Below, in pieces: positions 56,861-64,000 of a stretch of 64,000 nucleotides of DNA (the stretch's first letter is position 1; the number at the start of each line of letters is the position of its first letter). The stretch spans positions 1-64,000 of the forward strand of contig JYOD01000086.1 in assembly GCA_000955785.1 (NCBI GenBank), in the 5' to 3' direction. A program made the translations under genes and the position numbers. This DNA is from Burkholderiaceae bacterium 16 (GTDB lineage: Bacteria; Pseudomonadota; Gammaproteobacteria; Burkholderiales; Burkholderiaceae). The notes under the pieces are model-generated. The model was not told where the DNA came from and did not search any database. It saw nothing but the letters and a program-made list of their open reading frames with translations.

Positions 56861-58621
56861 CTACGCCAAACGCCGCAGTGCCTGATCGAAAGCGACCTGC
56901 CGTTCGTGCTGTTCGAAGGTACCGAACTTGTATTCGACCTCCCTGGGGTCGATCAGGCCGCGGGAAACCTTGAGCATGGCGACTTCCAGCACGGATTTCC
57001 CGGCGCTGACTTCCTCATCGAAGCGGGAGCGATTGAGGGAGCGCACGTAGGCCTTCAGCTCGAGGTTCTGGCGCTCGCGGAACAGCTTGAGCATAGTCTG
57101 GTCCAGCTCGATCATCTCAGCCACGACGGTGCGTCCCTTCACGCCATGCAGCTCCGGTAGCCCGGCACGACGGCACTTTGGGCAGCCCTCGGGATTCGCG
57201 AAGCGCAAGGCGGCCCGCTCGATGCCGAACACCCGCTCGATCCGCGCGAGGTAGTCTTCGCTGATCCCCGGCGCCTGCCGATGGTCAAGCTTGCACACAG
57301 GACAGTTGAGGGGCAGCAGGGCCTGGTACACCAGCAGGTTCATGAAGCCGGGCGTCGCGATGACGTCATGCGGAATGCCCAATTCTTCCGACGTCAGGCG
57401 CATGGTGATGGTATCGATCGCGCTGGGCGCATGAACCGTCGAGAAGGCCCGGTGGCCGGATTCCGCAATGTCCCGGAACAGGCCCGCGCTCTCGTGGTCC
57501 CGGATCTCGCCGATCAGCACGGCATCCGGGTCCTGCCGCTTGAGCTGGCGCTTGACCGCCAGGAACGGGTCATTGCCCGAGTCATTCATGGATCGCGACA
57601 CCGAGTACTGATCCGTGTCCGGGATGATGTACTCGACCGGGTCTTCGACCGTGTACTTCGCCATGGTCTCGGGCAGCATCGTCATGATGGTCTGCCCGGT
57701 GGTGGATTTGCCCGATCCGACCACGCCGGCAATGATGGTGCCACCGCCTAGCCGCCCAATCGAACGCCGCCAGACGTCGATCTGGTCCGGCAGGTAGCCG
57801 AGTTCATCGAGCGCGCGGATCGACTGGGCCTCGTCCTGGGTCAGCATCCGCATCACGATCTTCGTACCCTTGGCGGTTTGATTGGAGGCCCAGCGGAACA
57901 GCAGGCGGTGGCTGTTGATCTCGGCGCGGATCTGGCACGCCTGCGGCTTGTTCTCGTTGAACGCATTCTCCGACCCGGAAACGCCGTGGATGTTGTAGAG
58001 ATAGGCGGACGTATCCAGCAGGTCGCCGGTCTTGATCTGGAACTCACGCGGCCGGATGAGCTTGCCATCGACACGGAACCCGACGTTTGACCGCTCGTTC
58101 AGGCGCTCGATCCTGAAATGCAGGTCGGAAGCGTTGCTGTCGACCGCGAACTTGACGATATTCTCGAACTGCGACCAGAGGGAGGATTCCCGGTTGCGGG
58201 CATTCAATGCACTCGCCACGTTCTTGACCCGCGGCTTGTTCTCCATGACCCCATCGCGACACAGCTCCACCATCACGACGGTGGACGCGATGTAGTAGAG
58301 AGGATCGGCCGCCTCCCGCTTGAACGCCAGGGCCTTGATCAGCGCGTTGGCGATGTCCGAGTTGATCATGTCCTCGGTCAGAATCAGCGCAAAGCGGTTG
58401 GCCTCCGTCTCGACCGGGCAAATGTAGTGCCGGAAGGACGCCTGCAGGTTGATTTCTTCATAGAGCTTCTTGTTGAACGCCGGCAGGTCGTCAATGTGGT
58501 CGACCGGCTTGGATGCGGTCCGGTAGCCACCAGCGGCGCGCGCCTGGGTGTTGGCGGGTGCCGCCGGCGTCAGGCTGGCGATCAGTGGGCGCTCCTTCCG
58601 GCGAAACAGTCGATGGAACAT
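56861..58621 (-). CDS. pilQ: PilQ assembly ATPase (GspE/PilB family)
   Basis: Encodes 586 residues. Walker A GVVGSGKST near 300, Asp box YTVEDPVEYIIPD, Walker B DPDAVLIGEIRDHESA, His box FSTVHAPSA, and a zinc-type CPVCKLDHR...CPKCRRAG pair near 440-495. This hexameric ATPase powers pilus polymerisation. Named as in IncI R64 (not the secretin called PilQ in Pseudomonas). It is preceded by pilP by 21 bases. Confidence 0.9.
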   Translation of the reverse strand: MFHRLFRRKERPLIASLTPAAPANTQARAAGGYRTASKPVDHIDDLPAFNKKLYEEINLQASFRHYICPVETEANRFALILTEDMINSDIANALIKALAFKREAADPLYYIASTVVMVELCRDGVMENKPRVKNVASALNARNRESSLWSQFENIVKFAVDSNASDLHFRIERLNERSNVGFRVDGKLIRPREFQIKTGDLLDTSAYLYNIHGVSGSENAFNENKPQACQIRAEINSHRLLFRWASNQTAKGTKIVMRMLTQDEAQSIRALDELGYLPDQIDVWRRSIGRLGGGTIIAGVVGSGKSTTGQTIMTMLPETMAKYTVEDPVEYIIPDTDQYSVSRSMNDSGNDPFLAVKRQLKRQDPDAVLIGEIRDHESAGLFRDIAESGHRAFSTVHAPSAIDTITMRLTSEELGIPHDVIATPGFMNLLVYQALLPLNCPVCKLDHRQAPGISEDYLARIERVFGIERAALRFANPEGCPKCRRAGLPELHGVKGRTVVAEMIELDQTMLKLFRERQNLELKAYVRSLNRSRFDEEVSAGKSVLEVAMLKVSRGLIDPREVEYKFGTFEQHERQVAFDQALRRLA

Positions 58622-58642
58622 GGTCGGTCCTCTTGGCGCGGC

Positions 58643-59104
58643 TTACAGCATCGGGGCCCAGACGGTGTGCCCGCCCTTGCCGCGCTGCCCCACGGGCGCG
58701 AGCACGGCCCCCTCGACCGTCAGGCGCCGGACCTGGTAGCCGGCCACGCGCACGCCCTTGCGGATGGGGTAGATACGGCCGTTCCAGTTGAGTTGCCCGT
58801 GGTAGCTCATGGTGCCGTCGGCATTGCTCACGCCGTAGAGCGCCGCCACGTACGGCTTTGCCTCGACCGACGGCGCAGCGAGTGCCTTGCTCGCGCCGGC
58901 CGCGTTCGCCGATGGCACAGCCACGGCCTCCGCGGCCGGGAGGTTCGCCGCCCCTGGCTTCAGCAGCTCGTCGTTGAGCCGCTTGATCGTGAGCTTGTTC
59001 TCGAGGCGTTCAATTTCCCCCACGGTCGGGACATCGGTTTGGGCCACCGCCGCGTGGCAGAGCATGGCCGCGACAAGCGCGGTGATAACGTGAGTCGTCT
59101 TCAC
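58643..59104 (-). CDS. pilP: PilP pilus assembly protein
   Basis: Encodes 153 residues. Signal peptide MKTTHVITALVAAMLCHAAVA; then VGEIERLENKLTIKRLNDELLK, a helical region typical of PilP of IncI-like clusters, and a C-terminal domain with GTMSYHGQLNWNGRIYPIRKGVRVAGYQVRRLT. Periplasmic, probably linking the PilO/PilN parts. Position between pilO and pilQ agrees with the R64 order. Confidence 0.85.
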   Translation of the reverse strand: MKTTHVITALVAAMLCHAAVAQTDVPTVGEIERLENKLTIKRLNDELLKPGAANLPAAEAVAVPSANAAGASKALAAPSVEAKPYVAALYGVSNADGTMSYHGQLNWNGRIYPIRKGVRVAGYQVRRLTVEGAVLAPVGQRGKGGHTVWAPML

Positions 59105-59119
59105 GGTCAGGTCCTTTTC

Positions 59120-60397
59120 TTACTTGGTGAGAACCGCACCCGCCACTTTGACGGTTGCGAACGATTCGGCGGTACCTGCCTTGCCATTGCGCTCGAGGCT
59201 CAGGGAAAGCGAGGTGAGATAGGCGTACTCCGGGAAGGTCTTCAGCACCGCGGCGGTGCGCAGTGGCACCTGGACGCTCCACCCCGCCTCCCGGTACAGC
59301 ACCGGCACCGCGTCTTCGGGAACGCCGTCGGGAAGCCCGAAGGGCTTGATGTTGCCCATCTTCGGTTCGGTGCCGAGCACAGCCATCTTCTGGAGGATGG
59401 GAATGAACTCCTGAGTCAGCTCGCTTCGCGCCCGGGCCTGCTTCAGGACTTCACCAACCGTCCGGGTGCTGGCCAGGGGAACGGTGGTCGTGACGCGTAC
59501 CGTGCGCTGGTCCAGATCGAACGCGGCCGCCTTCGCCCACTCCGTCGGCGCGGCAGCGAGGAAACTCTCGTTGGACGCCTGCGCGAAGTTGCGTTCGAGC
59601 CGGACGGAACAACTCAGGCGGGGGGTATCCTTCGGCTCGCAATCGACCGACCTGACCCCCCAGCCGCCGATCGACACCGGCAGCTCCCTCGCCCAATCCA
59701 GGTAGTCGTCGATCCCCGTGGCGAGAAACAGCGGCGAGGCGCTGACCACGCTGAGCGCTTGCGCATATTGTTCCGCCGGGGTCTGCGTTTTCCGCACCGC
59801 CTCTTCCGCGAGTTGCGTTGCCCGCCATTTGCTGTAGGTCTGCCAGGCGAAGCCGATGCCACCGAGCAGGACGAGTACGGCGGCACCCTGGATCGGCGTG
59901 ACGCGCAGCTTCGGGCGGCGCATGATGGCACCAGCGTCCGCCACGGCGGCCAGTGCGGTCAGCGGGAGCGGCTCGATGCCGTCCAGCCGCGCATCGCCAA
60001 TCAGGCTGAAGGACTCGCTGCCGCACACCTTGGCGAACGCATCGAGCAGGGTCCTGACCTCGGCCGCGCGCAGGAACACATGATCGAAGCCCTGACGGGG
60101 CCGGCGGTGGTGGATCCCGACGGCCACGTACCCGTCCTGGCCCGGCATCTCGGACACGTAGACCAGGTTCTGCGCGGTCGTCGCGCGCAGGACCAGCTGC
60201 GCGCCTGCGTAGACGGTGGTCCGCTTGCCCGGGCGCTTGGCCTTCGGTGGCAGCAGCCCGACGTACTGCCCGGCGCTGTCCGCCCACAGCATGGTGGCGC
60301 CGGCCTTGCGGGCAACGGCTTCCTCGCTGCCTTGCCGCAGCAGGACCTGCCACTGCAGGCCGAAGGCGATCGATATCCCATCGATGGTAAGCATCAC
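59120..60397 (-). CDS. pilO: PilO pilin accessory protein
   Basis: Encodes 425 residues. N-terminal cytoplasmic domain (MMLTIDGISIAFGLQWQVLLRQGSEE, WADSAGQYVGLLPPKAKRPG), one membrane helix about 158-178 (TPIQGAAVLVLLGGIGFAW) and a periplasmic domain. This matches PilO of IncI-type pili (PAP_PilO family). Starts 13 bases after pilN stop. Helps align the inner-membrane platform with the secretin. Confidence 0.85.
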   Translation of the reverse strand: MMLTIDGISIAFGLQWQVLLRQGSEEAVARKAGATMLWADSAGQYVGLLPPKAKRPGKRTTVYAGAQLVLRATTAQNLVYVSEMPGQDGYVAVGIHHRRPRQGFDHVFLRAAEVRTLLDAFAKVCGSESFSLIGDARLDGIEPLPLTALAAVADAGAIMRRPKLRVTPIQGAAVLVLLGGIGFAWQTYSKWRATQLAEEAVRKTQTPAEQYAQALSVVSASPLFLATGIDDYLDWARELPVSIGGWGVRSVDCEPKDTPRLSCSVRLERNFAQASNESFLAAAPTEWAKAAAFDLDQRTVRVTTTVPLASTRTVGEVLKQARARSELTQEFIPILQKMAVLGTEPKMGNIKPFGLPDGVPEDAVPVLYREAGWSVQVPLRTAAVLKTFPEYAYLTSLSLSLERNGKAGTAESFATVKVAGAVLTK

Positions 60398-60410
60398 GGT
60401 GCCCTCTCGC

Positions 60411-62177
60411 TCAGATATCGGCGTCGCGGATCACCGCCGACACCAGCACGATGGTGGTGGTCCGGGTGCGGCTCTGCGTGAGCGAGCCGCCAAGGGCCAA
60501 TGGCGCGCCGTCGCCCATTGTGCGGCGGTCATACTGCGAGTGGATGCGGTCGAACCCCGTCAGGATCAGGGTCTGGCCGTTCTTGATCGGCACCTCCTGG
60601 GTCGAGCCCTCCCCGTTCACGTTGGGCAACTGGACCGACTGGGCGTTGCTGCCGCTGCCCGACACGAAGGTCTGCAGGCTCTGCAGCACCGATTGGTCCA
60701 GCGACAAGGTCAGCATCACGCTGTCCTTGCTGGTGGCATTGGGAAACAGCACCAGCTTCAGCCCGGTGGAATCCTGGGCGGTCTGGATGCCCGGCGTCGA
60801 GCCGCCGCCGGAGATGGAGGCCACGCCCGGCGTCGTGTTGCTCACGTACGAGAACGTGTTGCGCACGTTGTAGCTGATAGCGTGGCGGTTGCGCGTCGAC
60901 AGCGGCAACTCGGTGGAGGTCTGGACCCGGCCGATCTCGGCCAGCGCGCGGATGATCGCCTGGGTGCCGCTCCCCGCGCCGGACATGATGTTCAGCCCCA
61001 GCGTGCCGGCGTTGCTGCTCACCAGCGAGGCCGGCGAGACCGCCGACAGGCTGAATGCCGGGATGTGCGCCAGGGCCTTGGTCAGCAAGGCATTCCAGTC
61101 CACCCCGCTCTCCCCGGTGTCGGTGGTGGTGATTTGCACCGTCTGCACGCGCAGCAGGACCATGCGCGACAGAATCGCGATCTGTTCCTTGATGATGGCG
61201 TCGGCGCGCTCCACCGCGTCCTGGGTGTCGGTGATCGTGATGGTACCGGTGGCCTGGTTGGCGTTGATCGTGCCCACGCGCGTGAGCACGCTGTCGGCGG
61301 CCTCCTTGATCGCGTTCAGTTCGTTCAGGCCGCTCGCCTCGCTACGCACGGCATTGGCCGCCTGCTGCGCGCTCAGCGCATTGCTGTTGTTGCTCTGGTA
61401 GGTGGGGCCGGACAGCGCGGTGGAGTATGAGTTGGTCGCCGGCGACACGGGCAGGTTCCAGCTCTTGGTGACCAACCGATAGAACTTGATCGCGTTGGCC
61501 TGGTCGTCGTACTTCCACTGGATCTGCAGGCGGTTCGCGATGTTGTCCAGAATCTGGGCCAGGGGCGCCTCCATTCGGGGGAAGTCGAGTTCGGTGGGCG
61601 AGTCGGGCTGCAGGGGACCGCCGCCGGCGGCCGATGTGGGTAGCGGCAGCGGTGCGGGTGGCAGGCCATTGGTCGCCGTCGGCGGCGCGCCGGTGGGCGA
61701 CGGCAAGGGCAGCGGTGCCATCGGCTGGGCGGCCGGCCCGCCAACCTTCGCCGCACCGGTATCGATATTGCCGCTCTTGGGCATCAGCGACAGGGCCGAG
61801 AGGTAGACGTCGGGCGTGATGCTGACGGTGATACCCGTGACCACGCCGATGCGCTGCGCCGCCTCGGCAAGCGACACCCTGCCGTTGGGGAACAGCACGG
61901 CGGTCTTGACGCCACGCTGCAGCGCGCGCGGCAGGCGCACGTCGCGGGCCAGCGGCACCGACTTGCCCACGAGATATGGCCGATTGACCTCCTGCGCCTG
62001 CTCGATGAAGGCGCGGTTGGCGTCGATGGCCCGGTTGATCTCGGCCCGCTTGGCGTCGGCCTTGTTGGCCGCATTGTGATACTCATCCATCGCGCGCTGG
62101 GTCAGTGCCGGGGAGACGCAGCCAGCCAGCATCGTGGCGGCAACCGCGCAGGCGGCGAGTTTGAAGGTGATATGCAT
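60411..62177 (-). CDS. pilN: PilN outer-membrane secretin lipoprotein
   Basis: Encodes 588 residues. Lipobox MLAGC with C20, as in the R64 PilN/BfpB secretins. Segments: N-terminal STN-like fold (LPRALQRGVKTAVLFPNGRVSLAEAAQRIGVVTGITVSI), a Pro-rich linker (170-220), an N1-type domain (VGTINANQATGTITITDTQDAVERADAII) and the secretin domain (GLKLVLFPNATSKDSVMLTLSLDQSV, PIKNGQTLILTGFDR). Forms the outer-membrane pore for the pilus. Confidence 0.9.
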   Translation of the reverse strand: MHITFKLAACAVAATMLAGCVSPALTQRAMDEYHNAANKADAKRAEINRAIDANRAFIEQAQEVNRPYLVGKSVPLARDVRLPRALQRGVKTAVLFPNGRVSLAEAAQRIGVVTGITVSITPDVYLSALSLMPKSGNIDTGAAKVGGPAAQPMAPLPLPSPTGAPPTATNGLPPAPLPLPTSAAGGGPLQPDSPTELDFPRMEAPLAQILDNIANRLQIQWKYDDQANAIKFYRLVTKSWNLPVSPATNSYSTALSGPTYQSNNSNALSAQQAANAVRSEASGLNELNAIKEAADSVLTRVGTINANQATGTITITDTQDAVERADAIIKEQIAILSRMVLLRVQTVQITTTDTGESGVDWNALLTKALAHIPAFSLSAVSPASLVSSNAGTLGLNIMSGAGSGTQAIIRALAEIGRVQTSTELPLSTRNRHAISYNVRNTFSYVSNTTPGVASISGGGSTPGIQTAQDSTGLKLVLFPNATSKDSVMLTLSLDQSVLQSLQTFVSGSGSNAQSVQLPNVNGEGSTQEVPIKNGQTLILTGFDRIHSQYDRRTMGDGAPLALGGSLTQSRTRTTTIVLVSAVIRDADI

Positions 62178-62222
62178 TGGTTCGATCCGATGGGTGGGCG
62201 GGACGGTCTGTGGCGGCGTGGC

Positions 62223-62687
62223 TTATTCGGCGCGGTCACACAGCACGGTGGCCGGAATGACCCGCACCACGGCATTGGTGTGGAAGCACGGCTGCACCGC
62301 GGCGTCGCTCATGTCGGTCGCGCGCAGGACCTCGCGGACGGCGGACTTGAAGTCGCCCGGGAACTGCGCGCTGCCGACCAGCGGTACGTCCCGCTCGGCA
62401 CTCCAGACGAGCGACCACCCCGCGGCGCTGGCCCAGCGCGTGAGCAGCATGCGCACGTTCTGGTCGGCGGGCGTCACCTGCCACCCCGACAGAGCAGGCG
62501 CTGGCGCGGACGCAGAAACGGGTACGGCGGCTTCCCGCTGCGCGATCCGCGCGGCAATCGGGTCCAGCTGGCCTGCCGACCCCTGGGTCACCGGACCGCT
62601 CTCGCGGACGATGTAATTGGCGGCGACGGCGGAGCTCGAGACCATCAGGCCCAGCAGCAGGGTCGCGCACGTTTGTTTGATGGCCAT
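62223..62687 (-). CDS. pilL: TcpQ-domain pilus protein (short PilL-like)
   Basis: Encodes 154 residues from ATG 62687 with GGAGAGG upstream. Signal peptide MAIKQTCATLLLGLMVSSSAVAA; C-terminal TcpQ/PilL domain (SGWQVTPADQNVRMLLTRWASAAGWSLVWSAERDVPLVG, FKSAVREVLRATDMSD). R64 PilL is longer and lipidated, so this is a short version. Such proteins help secretin assembly. It precedes pilN by 45 bases; no pilM is seen between them. Confidence 0.75.
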   Translation of the reverse strand: MAIKQTCATLLLGLMVSSSAVAANYIVRESGPVTQGSAGQLDPIAARIAQREAAVPVSASAPAPALSGWQVTPADQNVRMLLTRWASAAGWSLVWSAERDVPLVGSAQFPGDFKSAVREVLRATDMSDAAVQPCFHTNAVVRVIPATVLCDRAE

Positions 62688-62761
62688 CTCGACCTCTCCA
62701 TGAGTGAACTTGGTACTGACTACATACGGGACTGGTGTCTTGCCGCCCATTCCACACGGCC

Positions 62762-63388
62762 TCACTTCGCCGCCGCTGGCGACGCCGGGACGACTTCATT
62801 CCACAGCGCGTGCACACGCACAATGAACTCGGGGTCCCCCGCCGCGCTGATCGACGTCCAGCCCCTGGCCTTGGCCTCCGCGATGGCCGCGCGGATCTCG
62901 TCGTCCGACGAACCATGGACCGCAAGGCGCGAATCCACCCGTGCCACAGCGGCAGCCGGCGGCGGTGACAACAAGGGCGCGGCAGGCTCTGTCCGGGCAA
63001 GTGGTTGTGCCGGCAGCTGTGCAGCAGGCGCGGAGACGGTCTGAGCGGGAGGAAAGGTGGGAGCGGTAACTGCCGTGGCCGGAAACGCTGGTGCGCGGGG
63101 CACGACCAGCTCAACGACATAGGCCTGGCTTGTATTCCCCGTGCGTCGAATCTCGTAGCGCTGACCACCGGCATACGCGATGATCTCCACCGGCATGCCG
63201 CGCACCAGGAACGCGTCCTGCCGGCGCACGGCGTCCGGGACGGTCAGCGCGACCCCGTGCCGCGCCTGGATGTAGGTATTGACCCCGTCGTTGAAGACGA
63301 TGCGTACCGGCGAATCGGCACCCTGCGCCGCCGCGCAGGCCAGGAAGAGAGAGGCAATGGCTGTCTTAATCACTTTTGTGCGCTCCAT
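62762..63388 (-). CDS. VirB9/CagX-like protein
   Basis: Encodes 208 residues. Signal peptide MERTKVIKTAIASLFLACAAAQGA; then VRIVFNDGVNTYIQARHGVALTVPDAVRRQDAFLVRGMPVEIIAYAGGQRYEIRRTGNTSQAYVVELV, which fits the C-terminal CagX/VirB9 sandwich, followed by a Pro/Ala linker and a helical tail. Shorter than full VirB9 (which has an extra N-terminal domain). Its start overlaps the VirB10-like stop by 19 bases, so the two are co-translated. Confidence 0.65.
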   Translation of the reverse strand: MERTKVIKTAIASLFLACAAAQGADSPVRIVFNDGVNTYIQARHGVALTVPDAVRRQDAFLVRGMPVEIIAYAGGQRYEIRRTGNTSQAYVVELVVPRAPAFPATAVTAPTFPPAQTVSAPAAQLPAQPLARTEPAAPLLSPPPAAAVARVDSRLAVHGSSDDEIRAAIAEAKARGWTSISAAGDPEFIVRVHALWNEVVPASPAAAK

Positions 63389-64000
63389 GGCGACATGAGG
63401 GTGTCGCGCGACACCACAAAGAGGAACTCGGAGCCGGCTTCGCCGGTCAGCGTTGGCTGGATATTCAGGTTGCGCTGGAGCATGGCCCGTACGGTCTCTG
63501 AGAGCGACTGCGCAAAGACGGAACCACCCAGTTGCGTGCCTCCCGCCCCGACGTTGACCGTGACGTTCTGCGACGCCTTGGAAACCAGCAGCGACGCCGC
63601 GCCGACCACCAGCGAGCTGCCGAAGATCTTCAGAAAGTGGTTGTCGACATCGGCGTCCAGTCCGGCCATGCCTTGCATATCGGCAGCCGAGGCACCGGAC
63701 AGCGGAATCCAGTTGCCGTTGGGCAGGATCATCCGTTGCATTGCAATGAGCACGCGCGTCTGCCCGACCTGCGCTTCGCTCCGATAGACCCCTCTGAGCA
63801 CAGAGCCGGCAGGAATCAGGGGAATACGCTGGGTGATCGAGTCGTACACGGTGGACGTCACGCGCGCGGTGACCGTACCCGGCATATCGCTGTTCACGCC
63901 GGTGATCAGCACGCTGCGCACCACCGTCCCCTCGTAGGCCGCCGCTTGCGCATGAGCCGGCTGCTGCCGGTTAGTCAGGTTCGGCGTATCGCCGGCCGCC
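63370..64000 (-). CDS. VirB10/TrbI-like protein (5' truncated by window edge)
   Basis: About 210 C-terminal residues are in view; the frame continues beyond 64000 without a start. It contains the VirB10 barrel hallmarks YDSITQRIPLIPAGSVLRGVYRSEAQVGQTRVLIAMQRMILPNGNWIPLSGASAADMQGMAGLDADVDNHFLKIFGSSLVVGAAS in order, that is the antenna and outer-membrane pore part. In type IV secretion VirB10 spans both membranes. Here it heads a cluster with VirB9-like and pil genes. Confidence 0.8.
   Translation of the reverse strand, partial: AAGDTPNLTNRQQPAHAQAAAYEGTVVRSVLITGVNSDMPGTVTARVTSTVYDSITQRIPLIPAGSVLRGVYRSEAQVGQTRVLIAMQRMILPNGNWIPLSGASAADMQGMAGLDADVDNHFLKIFGSSLVVGAASLLVSKASQNVTVNVGAGGTQLGGSVFAQSLSETVRAMLQRNLNIQPTLTGEAGSEFLFVVSRDTLMSPWSAQK

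Noticed and set aside
1..64000. CRISPR arrays, tRNA or rRNA genes
   Set aside because: No regularly spaced repeat series and no tRNA T-arm/anticodon pattern or rRNA-like sequence was recognised by eye; a tRNAscan-SE and Infernal run would be decisive.

Overview
The window is GC-rich bacterial DNA with strong third-codon-position GC bias. Gene content and protein style (Wza/Wzb/Wzc export genes, an AraC regulator, an orphan NifQ, an IncI-like pil cluster) suggest a betaproteobacterium of the Burkholderiales, most like Cupriavidus or Ralstonia. That assignment is inference; no rRNA or tRNA gene was found. Two domains are visible: a chromosomal exopolysaccharide (EPS) locus with its surroundings (about 1-38.5 kb) and a plasmid- or ICE-like region (about 38.9-64 kb).

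Positions 1-7 kb hold an orphan nifQ with a good sigma-70 promoter, an EAL-domain c-di-GMP phosphodiesterase, an outer-membrane barrel protein, a large alanine-rich lipoprotein, and a gene of unknown function whose paralogue lies 5 kb away. pglF (a UDP-GlcNAc 4,6-dehydratase) and an AraC-type regulator lie on the plus strand between the paralogues.

Positions 33.1 kb down to 12.7 kb are one long minus-strand Wzx/Wzy-type polysaccharide locus. In transcription order: wza, wzb, wzc, a 380-bp gap, wbpA, wbpB, wbpD, wbpE, wzx, wzy, a GT4 glycosyltransferase, an acyltransferase, fnlA, fnlB, fnlC, wbuB, pglC, pglD, pglE and a PAP2-type phosphatase. With pglF it encodes three UDP-sugar pathways: UDP-GlcNAc(3NAc)A (WbpABDE), UDP-L-FucNAc (FnlABC) and UDP-diNAcBac (PglFED), plus the initiating phosphoglycosyl transferase PglC. 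The repeat unit therefore probably starts on diacetylbacillosamine and contains FucNAc and a diamino-uronic acid. The middle of the locus (about 20.4-28.9 kb) is visibly AT-richer. A c-di-GMP hydrolase and a diguanylate cyclase flank the locus.

The most unusual observation is a colinear ~120-nt element present twice, on the plus strand at 1997-2116 and on the minus strand at 33704-33822. Each copy has a CCTACC/GGGTA box, then at identical spacing an AGCAAG hairpin, then a GGGTGTAGG/CCTACACCC intrinsic terminator. I read it as a candidate small-RNA family or leader/attenuator bracketing the EPS locus.

Positions 34-38.5 kb hold conserved hypothetical genes, a decayed SDR-DoxX/DUF2269 operon headed by a perfect 14-bp-arm palindrome, and the diguanylate cyclase. 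From 38.9 kb the content is plasmid/ICE-like: a ParM-type actin with a small partner, a truncated FAD monooxygenase beside a 46-bp palindrome, a TPR protein, a DUF932 protein, a UvrD-like helicase pseudogene, strongly structured noncoding DNA at 47.4-48.6 kb, a lytic transglycosylase and a DUF882/M15-like protein, a CAP-domain lipoprotein, a ParS-RES toxin-antitoxin pair, and a pil operon (pilL-like, N, O, P, Q, R, S, V) preceded by VirB9- and VirB10-like genes. The ParS-RES cassette is bracketed by a 45-bp direct repeat that duplicates the 3' end of pilV.
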